A stretch of 24,247 nucleotides of DNA, taken from positions 1 through 24,247 of the forward strand of contig ATSW01015533.1 of assembly GCA_000444245.1 (NCBI GenBank), in the 5' to 3' direction. The stretch's first letter is position 1. Every line of letters begins with the position of its first letter. The DNA comes from Botryllus schlosseri (lineage: Eukaryota > Chordata > Ascidiacea > Stolidobranchia > Styelidae). The notes beneath the pieces are model-generated. The model was not told where the DNA came from. It did no database searches and worked only from the letters and a program-made list of their open reading frames with translations. The translations under genes were made by a program, and so were the position numbers. Of the stretch, positions 1 through 12,200 are shown in pieces.

Positions 1-225
1 GAAACCGAGCTGGTCCAGCCTTCTGGTGATGTCCTGCTCGACCTGGCCGCCCGTCCGGTTCTGACTGTGGTCGTTGTTGTTGTTAGGCATCGGAAGGAAG
101 CCCGGGGTGCGCCGCACAAAGCTGGGATCTAGCGACGCAGTTTTCCTGGCCGCGTCCGCAGGCTGCTGGACGCTGTTGGCGGCCGGCTGGGCGTTAGACC
201 CAAACCCGCTACCGTACCAGTTGCT
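1..225 (-). CDS. SAMD4A: Smaug C-terminal exon, cut by the window edge
   Basis: Seventy-five codons after the acceptor AATTCAG, phase 0. It encodes [33 protein letters not shown] and [12 protein letters not shown]. The last block resembles the vertebrate C-terminal DINNRLESLCLSM. No stop or donor is seen before the window ends. Confidence 0.88.
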
Positions 226-3200
226 CTGAATTGAATTAGGTAAAATTTACATTTCGATCCATGGAAAGATTTCAATTGAATAGTATGTTCATCTTGAAAT
301 GAACCCAAATATTTTCGGCTGACAGTCGTCAGCAACCAGTTGAGAATCGGAAAGAACAGTGCATATCAACAATCGTATCACATAATATGACGTCACCAGC
401 ATGAAATTCCGGATAAGAGAGCGCTCTCTGTACTATTTTTAGATGGTGCACAAACTCCTTTTTGTGGACACAACCTTGGCTGGTATATTCTGATAAAAGA
501 TTTCAGACAAACTTGACTTGGACAACATGATAATTTCAGCTTTTCCAAATTAAAATATAATTACTGAATTCAAGAAAACTCGTACATTGAAGCAATATCC
601 GTTAATATCAAATTATAGTTTATTCTTATGAATATGAGAATAGCAAGTGTCTACAGAGCAAGCTTGGATTGTTTCACACTATTAAGCTTTCCTGCAGCAT
701 TTACAGGAAAACCTGAAATTAGATTAGAATTTAAATTCGAGCATAGACGCATTTCACAAATTAGGCAACTAGAATTGTCTATTTGTCCAAGTCTGCAACG
801 AACTAACAAACCATTCTGTGAGAATTCTCTCCTAACATTGGTGGAATAGCTACTTCAACTTATGATCGGGAAGAAATTTGAGGCTTCACTCTTCCTTCCC
901 CCCACGTAGCAATGCTGGCGGCTTTGATACATCTGGTTCTCACACATCAACAAAAGCCTTGCCGATCAAGCTCATTATTTCAACCGGGGAAAAACGACGC
1001 AGGGAATAAATCGACGTACCTTCACCATTCCGGCCGGAGGCAAAGCCGTAGAGGCTGCGTGCAAAGGCGACGGCGATGCGACCGGGCTTGTGACTCTCGC
1101 GCTAAACGACGGCAAGCTACGTCCCGTCACACGCCTGTTGGGATAACTGGAGCCGAGAGCGTTCCTGAAACGCAAAATACAAGATAGCACTCGCGATACG
1201 TTCAATAGACTTAAAAGCAGCGTTACCTCTGTGAAGACATCTGCTGGTTTCGCGGCAGGGTGCGTTGGATTTTGCTGATTTGATTCTTCCACGTCGAGAG
1301 CCTTTTGTTCTGTTGCGGCGTGAATGCCTGGGAAGAGAATGCGGCGTGAGATCGAATGACCCTTCCATTGCAGCAAATATGCTCGCTACAGGAACAGAGT
1401 ACTTCTACAACAATTTCCAAGGCAAAATAGCTCTAAACAGCGCTCTTCAACCTCTTTTGGAGTGGTGCACCCTTCAGGTCTACCTACATAAAGTGACTTG
1501 TGTTAGCTAAAAAAGGTCATCAGTTTCATCTGTCTCTGGTGTTCCTCTTGATAAATGTGTACTGACCAAAAAAAAGCTCGTCACTTTTATCTGGCTGCCA
1601 GATATATAAATACAATATTGGTATACTTGTCCATGACGTAGGCTGATTGCTGAAATTAGGTAGACAAAGTCACGAGTTTCACACGCAGGATATAAACCAG
1701 TGATTCCCAGTGCAATGTTTTATGCACACTGGGGTGCACCTTGCACACTGGCTGAAGGGCAATGGTCTAGAGCAGTGGTTCCCAACCTTTTTCACCTCGC
1801 CGTCCGGTAAAAATTCAAAAGATATTTGGCGGACCGGTGGACATTAAAAAATTTAAATCAAACCCAGATGTAATGTTTACAGCCGTTTTTCTGCAAGTAT
1901 GGTACCAGAGCAGGGGTATTCCAGGACATAGTAGTAATAATGAACTAACTGGACGCGAAATACCCATGTTAAACTATCCAGTGTCAATGTCCATTTCTGG
2001 TGAACTCCGGGCTAACCTACTTTTTTCAAATCGTCTTACTATGCGCACCGACATCGCTACATGGTGGTCATATCATGAATACTTATTCACTGGGATCGGT
2101 TATGGTCGCGCCAAGCGCAAAAATTTTTTCCGATGCACGAATGAATTTAATTATGAATATTCGTAGTTTTACATATTACGATCAAATACTTCTCCTTTCT
2201 CAGCCCATGTGATTAGATTCACCGGTAGAGTTGATAGAGGGAGAGTTTTCGAAAATTTAGGGCGAGATATAAATGATGATGCATTTTCGGAGGGGCCGAC
2301 TGTTATTGTAGTCAATTTGTTGCGTGTTGTTATTTCTTTACCTCCCTACAGGACTGTCCGTATAGTGGAAAGATATTGGAATCTCCTAAACGTGCCAGGA
2401 AAAAAATTTCTAATGTGACGAGTGCACAATTCCATGTTGGTATTTCTATATGGGCTGCATCATTTTCCTCCACTGTTCGCATCTGTACTGTGGGGCTCAG
2501 GTTGCTAAGGATGCTACGAATATATTACAATCAAAAAATGATGTCGCATTAAATTGTGCCTAGCGCGTAGAAAAATTTCAATATCAATAAAAATATCTCA
2601 AAAATTCGGGAGTCAACTCGTAAATTCAACTTTCATGTCGACGGCTGCCAACACATACTCATTGAATGACGTGTCCACGGTCGCACAAATTTCCTTTTAC
2701 GGGTGCAGGTTAGCCACCCCTGTACCAGAGAGTGACATTTTGAGGGTTTTGTTCGTAATTATATACGTTCATGATAGAATTAGTTGATTTTACGGTAGTG
2801 TCTGATGCGTGCTGAGTCGAGGTAAAATTGACACGCTCAGATGAACATAGGCTACTAATACTTGGCCCTCCACAATATTAATGAATTGAAAACGAATGAT
2901 CGTACGAATTGCGCGGTTTAGCGAGTCAGTTCGTACTCAGCGAGTCGCTCGGATGTCGTCACCAGAGACAGCTTGAACTTCAAGTCAAATCCAACATGTT
3001 TCCGGGCCTAATCTCAGGCTACCTCACGAAGTTCTGCATCAGTTTTAAATTTGACGTTACAAGCATTTTACCAATCAACAAGCCTTCAACATCTTGCATC
3101 TTGAAATTAAGGAATAAAATCCTAATATACCTTGCGGACCAACAGAAAAGTCGTCGCGGACTGGCGGCTGGTCTAGAATACTTACTAGCGGTAAAAAGAA

Positions 3201-6200
3201 TGGATTAAAACTATCATTAGTGTGTCTATTTCCGAAATCCTGGAAAAACTGACTCTCACGACTCGACCCAAATCACTATAAGCGATAACCGACTCGATGC
3301 TAGTACTCTGATCGTGGCGCTCACCTTGTGCTGCATGCACTTTTCCAGCAAGCTCATGTACGCCGATATGTTGTCCTTGTCCGGCTTTGAGATCAGCAAC
3401 TGCGTGCAAGCTGCAAAACATTCGATATTAAATGTCTATACTTTCCGATTTCCACGAGATTTCTAAACATATACCCGCCATTACCGCATTCGGACACAAG
3501 AGATGAGACAACATTAAATCCGCTGATCTCCGACCCTTACCTTTCCCCAAAACCTTTGTAAACTGGGCCGGTATGTCGCCCCGTTTGACTTCGTTTTTGG
3601 CGGCCGACGCCACAGCAGGCGACATGTGGACTGCTTCGGCCGGAGTCGGGTCTTTGGGGTCCGCGATCGGCTCCGGGGCCTCCTCAAAGGGAACGATCGG
3701 AGTGTAGATGATACTCTTCAACTCGCTCAGAGCGTTTCTGAGCGAGCCGCCTCCACCAATCTCCTGTCGAAATGAGATTGCAAGTTAGAGCAAAAACGGC
3801 ATGTAACTTTCTAACGGAGCACTCGTTTGCCTGCCGACTTGCTTGGACTGTTGGAGTGTCGATCTTACGTGTTGGTGGCTTATTACGAGGTTGTGATCAA
3901 CAAAGTATTGCCACCTTTTCGGATTACACGAGTAGATTCAGCCCTCTTGCACTGGTTATTTGAGTGGGTATGATTTTAGACAATTTTCAAGGTTTTCAGG
4001 CAAAACTTGCAGTCTAGTTGGTTCCCTTACTTGTTTACTGCGCAGTACTCAAGTATGTTTTGCCTACTGCAGTGCTTACTAGAGTGGTCAAGTTTCAGAG
4101 TATTCCCACTTCCGCTCAACAGTTTCATATTTTAGTACTCAAGTAGGTTTTGTTCACTTGTATTGCTTACTCTACTGGTTACGTTTTTAGAATACTTCCA
4201 GTTCTATTCAAGTTTTTAAATTTTTAGCATTCAAGTAGCTCCTGCCAAATTGTTATGTTTTAGAGTGCTTCCACTTATGCGCAAAAGTTTTCATGTTCTC
4301 GTAACATACTCAAGGACTTGACTCGAGTCATCTCAAGACCAGATAATGTACCAGTCACATGAATTGATGGTATCACTGGATTGAATGTTGTGACACGGCA
4401 ACTTCAGAGGTACAAGACATACTATGTACAATTTGTACATATACACATAGGCGCCGACTTACGCCACCTCGTGACCATATTTACGAGGTGACGGCCACCT
4501 CGTACAGAATGCTCAAACGCGTAAGTGATTTGTGACCAGTAATTATTAATCAGGCGCATCGATGCGACCTCGTTAGAGACGTCTTCGATTTCGATACGCG
4601 CGTGTACCAGGCTCGTAGCCACGGGGGTTTCAGGGGTCGAAATTCCCTATTTGAAACGCGGTGTTTCGCGCGGCCGATTTTCGAGAAACGTTTTGTCGAT
4701 TAGGGAGAAAAGTCTGTGATGATCTCCCGCTGAGATGGTCGCTAAATTAGGTCATTCATTCTCGTGGCAATCGTCGCTAGCCTGATTTATCGCTCATCAA
4801 GCTAGCCTGGTTCGCAGGCTTGATCAATCGCATCTGCAATAGGCCCAGTTCACACTATATTATCGCTTTCATGCGCAATCGCATCTGCATGGGCGGTTTC
4901 GCTCTGGTGTGCACGATATCATCGCTGGCCTACACAATAGCATCTGCAATAGGCCTGGTGCGAAAGCTGTCATTGCTGGCCTAACTATTGCGTCTCGGGC
5001 ATAACATGCTTTGGCTTTTATCTTTCGCTGCTTTGGAGACAAGACCGTCGCGTTTACGCTAATTAGTGATTGTTTTATGGCATATTCATTAAAAAGCGAC
5101 ATCGCGAAACTGAGTAACATCGAATCGCTGCAAACAGACTTTAACGTGCGTAATTGATTCCCGCTAATACTTGACGTAACGATCAGAAAATGTGTATCAC
5201 GGCTCGAGTTTTGAAAGACGACTAAGGTTTGAAAGCGGTGCCATCAAGTTCAGATTTCCGAAAACTGTCGCCGAGACTGCGTAATACGCGCGCGTATTTC
5301 ATTGTTCATCAGATATCAGGGACTCTCTATTTGACAGCACTCCCGGACTCTTTGGCAAACTTATCATACGCCTACAATCGTCAATACGAAGAGATTATAT
5401 GATCGCCATTTACACATGTACTTGACCCGAATTGAATTGATGTCATATTGGTCAATTTGAAAAATAATCAAGTACCCCTAATTTTTCGACTGGCTTCGCG
5501 CCTAGCGTGTACTGAGAAGCACTATCCTAGATCTCCTATCCCGAACAGGCGGCCAAACAGACGTTCTGCTTTTCTGAAATCTAAATTATGTGCGCCCATA
5601 TTCATTTACAAAACATTCATGAGCTAGCTAGCTTCGTAATAGTCTTGGTAGTTGGAGCGCGAAATTGGAGGGTGTGTGCCTGCAAATTGGAATTGATGAT
5701 TCTGATTAGAATACACGCTTTCTCATTTGTCATCATCCGATCATCCATATTACTTGTTATCGACTGGATACATTCGTACTCAAAAATTGTCGCACAAAGT
5801 CATTTTTCGGTGTTCCTTTCATTATTAACGTGCAGTAGGCCATACCATGCCATTGTCAAATATTGATGCATCACATGATTCTGGGTGGCACAACTTCTTA
5901 TTTTATTCGATTCGTTCGAACGACGATCAACTTGATTGCTGGATGTACCAGTACTCTTATCAAGAACAATAATATCGAATATTAAACTATTAGGCATTGG
6001 GCAGAGAGCGGATTTCTATTAATAAGATCGCGGCATGCGCCCGGAAGTGGAATTAATTCTAGCCCAGGGGTGGCCAACCTGCGGCCGTAGATGCAAATCT
6101 GTGCGGGTATCAACACGTAATTTAATTAGTATGTGTTGGCGGCCTTCGACACACAAATTGAATTCGCGAATTGGCCAATGTACTCCCGAAATGCTTCGCG

Positions 6201-9200
6201 AACGTATATCGGGAAATGCACCAATGCCGCCCAAATCGCTGTTTTAATCAGCAAACAATTGCCGAGATTCGAGTTGGTCGATGCGAAGCAAGAAACCGCA
6301 ATAGACAATTACTGATTGGCTGCGCGATTTCGCGTTTGTAATCATCATTATTGTCTTGTTGAAATATTCAAGAGTTGTCGTATGTGACTTGGCAGTCCAG
6401 TGCGTAGTGTATTTCGTTACTCATGCAGTAACAGATGCAAACCAGATTCTCAGTGACATAAATTCTGATTTTTATTCGCAGCGCAGACCGCCGTTACACT
6501 TTCGAATGATCGTACTGTTTTAAGATTCCATTTAATAACTCGACTGCATGGTTTGATATTAATGAGTGCAGGGCCGATATTAAAACGACACGCGAATGGT
6601 TTAATGCTGCGCGTATACCAGCGGCATGTAGTAAAGTACGTTTAGTGCGACGATGACGTCATCGACATGAAACGATTATGACGTCACAACACTTCGCCAC
6701 CTCGTAAAAAAATAAAAGTCGGCGCCTATGCATATACATGTACATTGTGCAGCTTGCATATTTATATAATCGTTCTCCACTTGTGCAGTATATCCCATTC
6801 ACCAAAGAATTGCGTGAAGCTAGCCCAGAATGGTTCGATTATTCCCCACCATAGTGTTAACTAAAACCCCAATCACACAGTGGATATGGGGATTACATCA
6901 TCATGGGTTTCGCGAAGCGAGTTCTACAGCAGGCGGTCATAATGTACACAATATCTGTGACTACCAGGGCCGTAACTGCCCCACCCAAAACCTTAATTGG
7001 TGGGAGCCCGAAGGGGCCCCAAATTATTTTGCAAAGAATACCGCCGCTTATCGAAATTTCGCAAAAGGCAAATCGAAATTGGCGTCAACAAAAACACCGT
7101 ACCTTCTCGAGAGTCTGCAGTCGGTCGAATCTCTCGTGCAATTTCCTCACGTTCAACATGATCTTATCCCGCGCCCCTTTCGTTACATGCTGAGAAGGAA
7201 CATACTTTAGAACAAGCCCACGAGTGCATAACACGCTTTACACCCGCTCACTTCCTGAGCCAGTTTTTCCTCCTTGAGATTCATGACGTCGTCGTAGGTC
7301 ATGCTGTTGAAAAATCCAGTGTACTTGTGCAGGCGAAGCGACTTCAGCCAAGGGTTGAAATCTGAAAGGGAACAGGCAGGAAATATGGCACGTGTTCTAA
7401 TCTACGCAGTGTAACGGCTGAAATTCATCAGCAAACTCGAGTACCTACGCCGAGTATTCAAGCGCCACTTATTACGGTGCTATAGCAACATTTAGAATGA
7501 CCAGGAAAGTTCAAGACAGTGTCTTCTGAGGCCGCAAGGAAATAATGCCACTGCATATTTTACAAAGTTACCTAGACTTCTACTGAGTACCAACGATGGT
7601 CACTTGGAGTCATGGACCATTTCTGCCTATTATGACGCTATAACTGTAATAACAAGGAAATTAAAGCCAGTTGCGCTTCATCAAAATAATTTTGTATACC
7701 GGGTGGACCACGACTATTCATAGCATTTCCTGACAATACCACGGGTCAATCACGAACTCACTATCAAATTTCTCTTCCATACACATGCACACCCTTGCAA
7801 ATTATGTCTATGATGCCAAGTAACGACCAACCCCGTTTCCAACGCTCTCACGGCAAGAGTATCGAAACAGTATTTTTGGTTGATAGTGTAACTCCAAGAG
7901 TGGAGGGCATCCCTAATCTTAATTCGATTGTAAATCCGCCACAAACTGCAAACAAGGATTTTCCAAGATCAAATCCATGCTCATCTACGGTCGTCTCAAC
8001 GTTCTCCTATTTTTCGTCAAAAAACGCGGTGAACTCTCTAGCCCTGGGGTATCAAACTCAACTTGTGTCGCGGGCCGGATTCAAACCTTCGGAACGCACG
8101 CGGCCCGCACAAGTCAAATGATTCCTCAACATTACCTCAAAAACCATACCATTGTTTTTCATTTGAATACCGTACTTTATTATCAAGCCTATATACGCAA
8201 TAGTATGTAACATTATATTAAGGATCCTATGGATTCTATTCTACACTGAGCTACACTGTCATTCGCAAGCAATGGAATTTGATGACGCGGTTGAATACAG
8301 TTATAAACGGCTAAAACAGTGACTATGACGATGATATAACTTGTCATATTTTTATGCACCCTTTGTTCCAGTGGTATACTTGCGTCAGCCCTCCATGTGC
8401 GTTGTGAGGAACACAAGAGCTGACCATCTATATCTGAATTTTATTTTGGTGCAACTATTATATTCTCCATGTAACCTGAGTATAATAGTGTGGCATTGGC
8501 GTTTTCGCTTCTGTGAATTACTAGTTTTGGGTCCGTTTTTCCATAAAACTCTGGACCCTGTGTGCACTTTTTTGCCTTCTCGGAAGTGAGTGTCAATGCG
8601 AGCGACTTGTTCCTAATGGTGACTAGAGTGGAACCACAACACCGATTTCGGATAGTTATAATGCGGATGCGGCCTATAAACATACTCTACATTCGCTGTC
8701 GTGGGGGATTATTTAACGGAAGTATATCTTAATAAAAATCCCAACATTTGTTAGAAATATGGTCGGTAATACACACATTTTTCAATCAATTTTTCGATAC
8801 CATTGCTCTAGCCACATCAAGCAGATATTTTCCGGTCAACACCGTAGGCTACTTAACATACCAATCTCCACGGCAGCCGATTCTTCCGTTATCCTGTTGC
8901 TATCCGAGAGATTCACCGATACTCAGCATCGCGGCGATGCACGGGTGACAGCGATTTCGAATTCGACTCACCAGGCTGCCAGGGAACCGATCCCGGGAGT
9001 CCTAAGCGGCAAGACACGAACTCAAGGTAATGTTTGCGAATGTAACTTTCGCACTCGTCCGACACCATTAGGAACAATCAAGACTTGATGACTCAAGGCT
9101 GTGCGCTACTGTTGGCATTACCAATGTCATCATCATAATTTCAAATCCGTAAGTATACTTGGCCTAAAAAACAATCTCAAATTTTAACAATATCAGTATT

Positions 9201-12200
9201 TCCTGAAGCAGGCTACTCGCAACATTACGACAGGTACAAGTAATTCGTGGATTTTTTCACAATGATTGGAGCATATAATTCACCAGAACTCTGCAATAAG
9301 GCTACCAGGCCGTAATCAAATGAAATCGCTTATCACTCAGGTCGTATCATACATGTATCTGAGGTTTTTCGAGCGCTGCAGGTAAACAAACATGGTAGGC
9401 CATATTCCCGTACGGCGTTCAAAGCCACTTACAATTTTTCTGAATCGACTTGAAAAGCACTCGAGACTGGTACCTTAATGGGGCTGGAATTCAACAGTGT
9501 ATTCACTTCGTGGGGATTTTTCAGCGGAGAGTTCACGGGGTTCCTGTACCCTTTTAACAGTGGACAACCCTCTCCTATTGTTCAAACGGTCATGAATGTT
9601 CTTACGATATCGCCCTTCTTTACATTAAATCAAACCGCCAGTCAAATCATCAATCCAGTGCAAATAATAAAATCAAACTACACAGCTAAGTGCCTGGAAG
9701 CCGGCCTTCTGTTTGCGTGCTCGGAACAGATAAAATCAACTCCACGTACTTTCGGAGGGCTGCATCAAAGCCGGATCGTCTTTCCATAACCTGTTATGGT
9801 TGACGTCCTCGGCAGATTCATCTGTGAAATAGCGGGGCATGGATGAGATTACTTTGGCCGGTATACCCACAGTGGAAGACAACAAGTAGCCAAAGTTGCA
9901 TTCATCAATATCACTGTCAGCCACAATACATTGTCGTCAGTATCGAAGTTGTGATATATCACCTAAAATCTCAAAACTTCTCTCGATATCAAAGCAACTG
10001 TGGTGAAGGGAGTCTGTTTAATAACAAATTTCTCATCTGATTTAAAGTATAGAATAACCCAAAATTGAATAATCAAATAGGCCAAAGTACGACAGCTTTG
10101 CTGTTTCCGTTCATGGTACGGAATATATTATACACTTCCTTGCTTGTTCTTACAACGAACACCATCGCAAGCTCGAAGCACTGTTCAAACAGGGGTATGT
10201 ATTGGTAAAATTCAAACCATCAAATCTACTAACGGCATACCGTATAATAACTTGTGCTGGACAAAATTGAGCGCTTGACCGATGTCAAATTTAGCAAGAC
10301 AGTTTAAACAGGCCAATGAAATAAAAATATATATTGTTCAACGACCCGACAAAGAAAATAACGCCAGCTTATGATCATCAAATAAAATTTCGTCTTTCAT
10401 AACTATAATCATGATACAGCTGTTATCGACAATGCTGCGACACGAATAATAATTCACAAAAACAAAAATTCTACAATCATTATTTGCACCCTCGTGCTGC
10501 ATGCTTGAAGGCTAACACTCATGTAAGTATCGAAACGATAATTGTCGACTATAATCATAACGCAAAAACGAGATAAACAGCTGCTACTTACTTTCATCAC
10601 CGTTCTTCTGGGCATTTTCCGGCACCAGCCTGTCATCCAAATGCTCCATCCACGACGTGAGCGATGTCCTCTCATCGTTGTCAAAAGCCGGATGAATAAG
10701 CGAGTAAGACAGCAGCTGACGAGACTGCGACGACACAAAAAGGTCACGATCACACGTGTTAACATCACCCGCCCACAGAATCTCACCTCTTGCAGGAACC
10801 GAGAGCGTTCCACCGAAAACTCGAGCACCTTCGGCAGCAGTTTCAGGTAGAGCGCCTTCACGAAGTCGTTTCCAGGTTTGAGCAGCGGCAAGTGAGTCAA
10901 CAGGATGCTGATGACCCTCTCTTGGTCAGGCATCAGCAATAGCCCGTTGATGAAATCTGAAAGAGTACATATACTCGTTCGTTAGCACAAAATCTTGGTA
11001 ACTATATGTCTATTCTATATACACACTCAACAATAGCACTTAATGATATATTAGGTGAATCGCGAGATGTTTCTATCGGATGGGAAAAAAAACGGTAACC
11101 TTGACAGCATTGTACTATGTTTGGTTTGCCCCGACAAAAGCTACACACAAAATGCACCTCAATTTTTTTAGCGTTCATGAAACTTGAATGTAAAATATCT
11201 ACAAACTGAGACTGGAAAGTTGGTGTTGTGAGTTCGGATATTGAGCTCGTTTGTTGGGAGCAGATACAAAAGGAGGCACTGAAGGTATTCTCACCCAGTT
11301 CTAGAGCAAGTCACAGCTTTAAAAAGAACAAAAGACTTGAAAGTTTAATTTCTGAAATCAGCTACAAACACAGTTATGGTTTTGACTCAAATAATGACAC
11401 AAGAGGTTTGTGGAATGGACATAAGATACTAAATTTTGATCAAAACGTGAAAGTATTCAGATACTAATCATGGTGTCATAAGCCGTACTCCTTCATCAAT
11501 TATGCAGATAAATACGTGCAGATTGTCAGCGTTTGCACAATACACATGAATATTGATCAATTAAATTTTCAAATCATTGAATCTGGCTTATCCACATTAC
11601 GCTTTTCTAGGGCAATCCGTTATTTGGACGAACCGCCCAGTACAGACTAAATCAACTGATCGGCAAAATTCCATTCCAAAGCGGAATAAGCAGAACATCC
11701 GCAAACAAGATGACATGCATATCCGAATGCTGAATTGATTGAGAAAAACGCACCTGCATCATTCGCCTTATGTTCGATTGGACCAAGTTCGAGGCAATCA
11801 CGTAATCCGTGCTCCAGACATCTCGCCAGGAATTTAGCTTGGCTCTTTTGCACTCTCTTCAGGAGCGAATACAGAGCGACTGTCTGTTCACATTCGTTCC
11901 AGTTTTTGAACCAGTTTGAAAGAATGCTAACCTGTGAACAAGGGAAAAGTAATGTGTATTCATGATTTTCATGTCAAATACACAACTACACAAGCTTTGG
12001 TTCAAAAATTTATTGATTTATAGGAGATAGGGCACAATAACTTCCACATGGAGTAATTGGGAGTGAATTATCCTCTTAAAATATCATTAAAAGCTCAGCG
12101 GTACCAATTCCATCAAGATTTTGCCACCAACTTAGTATTGGAATAGACTTTTTGCTAGGCTCATCATCTCATCAAGAGTTGGTAACGATGATGGATGGAC

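Larger units (their letters stand above)
4446..6730. mobile_element. hAT-type DNA transposon, 2.3 kb, with perfect target-site duplication
   Basis: The ends are perfect 15-bp inverted repeats, CATAGGCGCCGACTT at 4446-4460 and its complement at 6716-6730. They are flanked by identical 8-bp duplications, CATATACA, at 4438-4445 and 6731-6738. Eight-base duplications and CA-initial termini fit the hAT superfamily. The subterminal motif CCACCTCGT occurs at 4464-4472, 4495-4503 and 6697-6705, and its complement ACGAGGTG at 4483-4490. Such clusters often bind transposase. No long open frame resembles a transposase, so it is probably non-autonomous. It lies in the Smaug SAM-to-PHAT intron. Confidence 0.85.

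Noticed and set aside
1837-2166. Plus-strand 109-codon open frame inside the 1.4-kb hAT element, considered as transposase.
   Set aside because: It shows none of the hAT transposase motifs I know, and its start overlaps the terminal repeat region.
7750-7944. Minus-strand open stretch with splice-like borders ([14 protein letters not shown]), considered as the missing Smaug exon before the SAM domain.
   Set aside because: It would enter in the right phase but leaves in phase 0, while the SAM exon needs phase 1, and it has no Smaug-like composition.
9240-9285. Minus-strand stretch [18 protein letters not shown] with an acceptor-like border, considered as a linker exon.
   Set aside because: It is open only in phase 0, which does not fit the phase-2 end of the upstream exon, and its donor (GTACCT) is poor.
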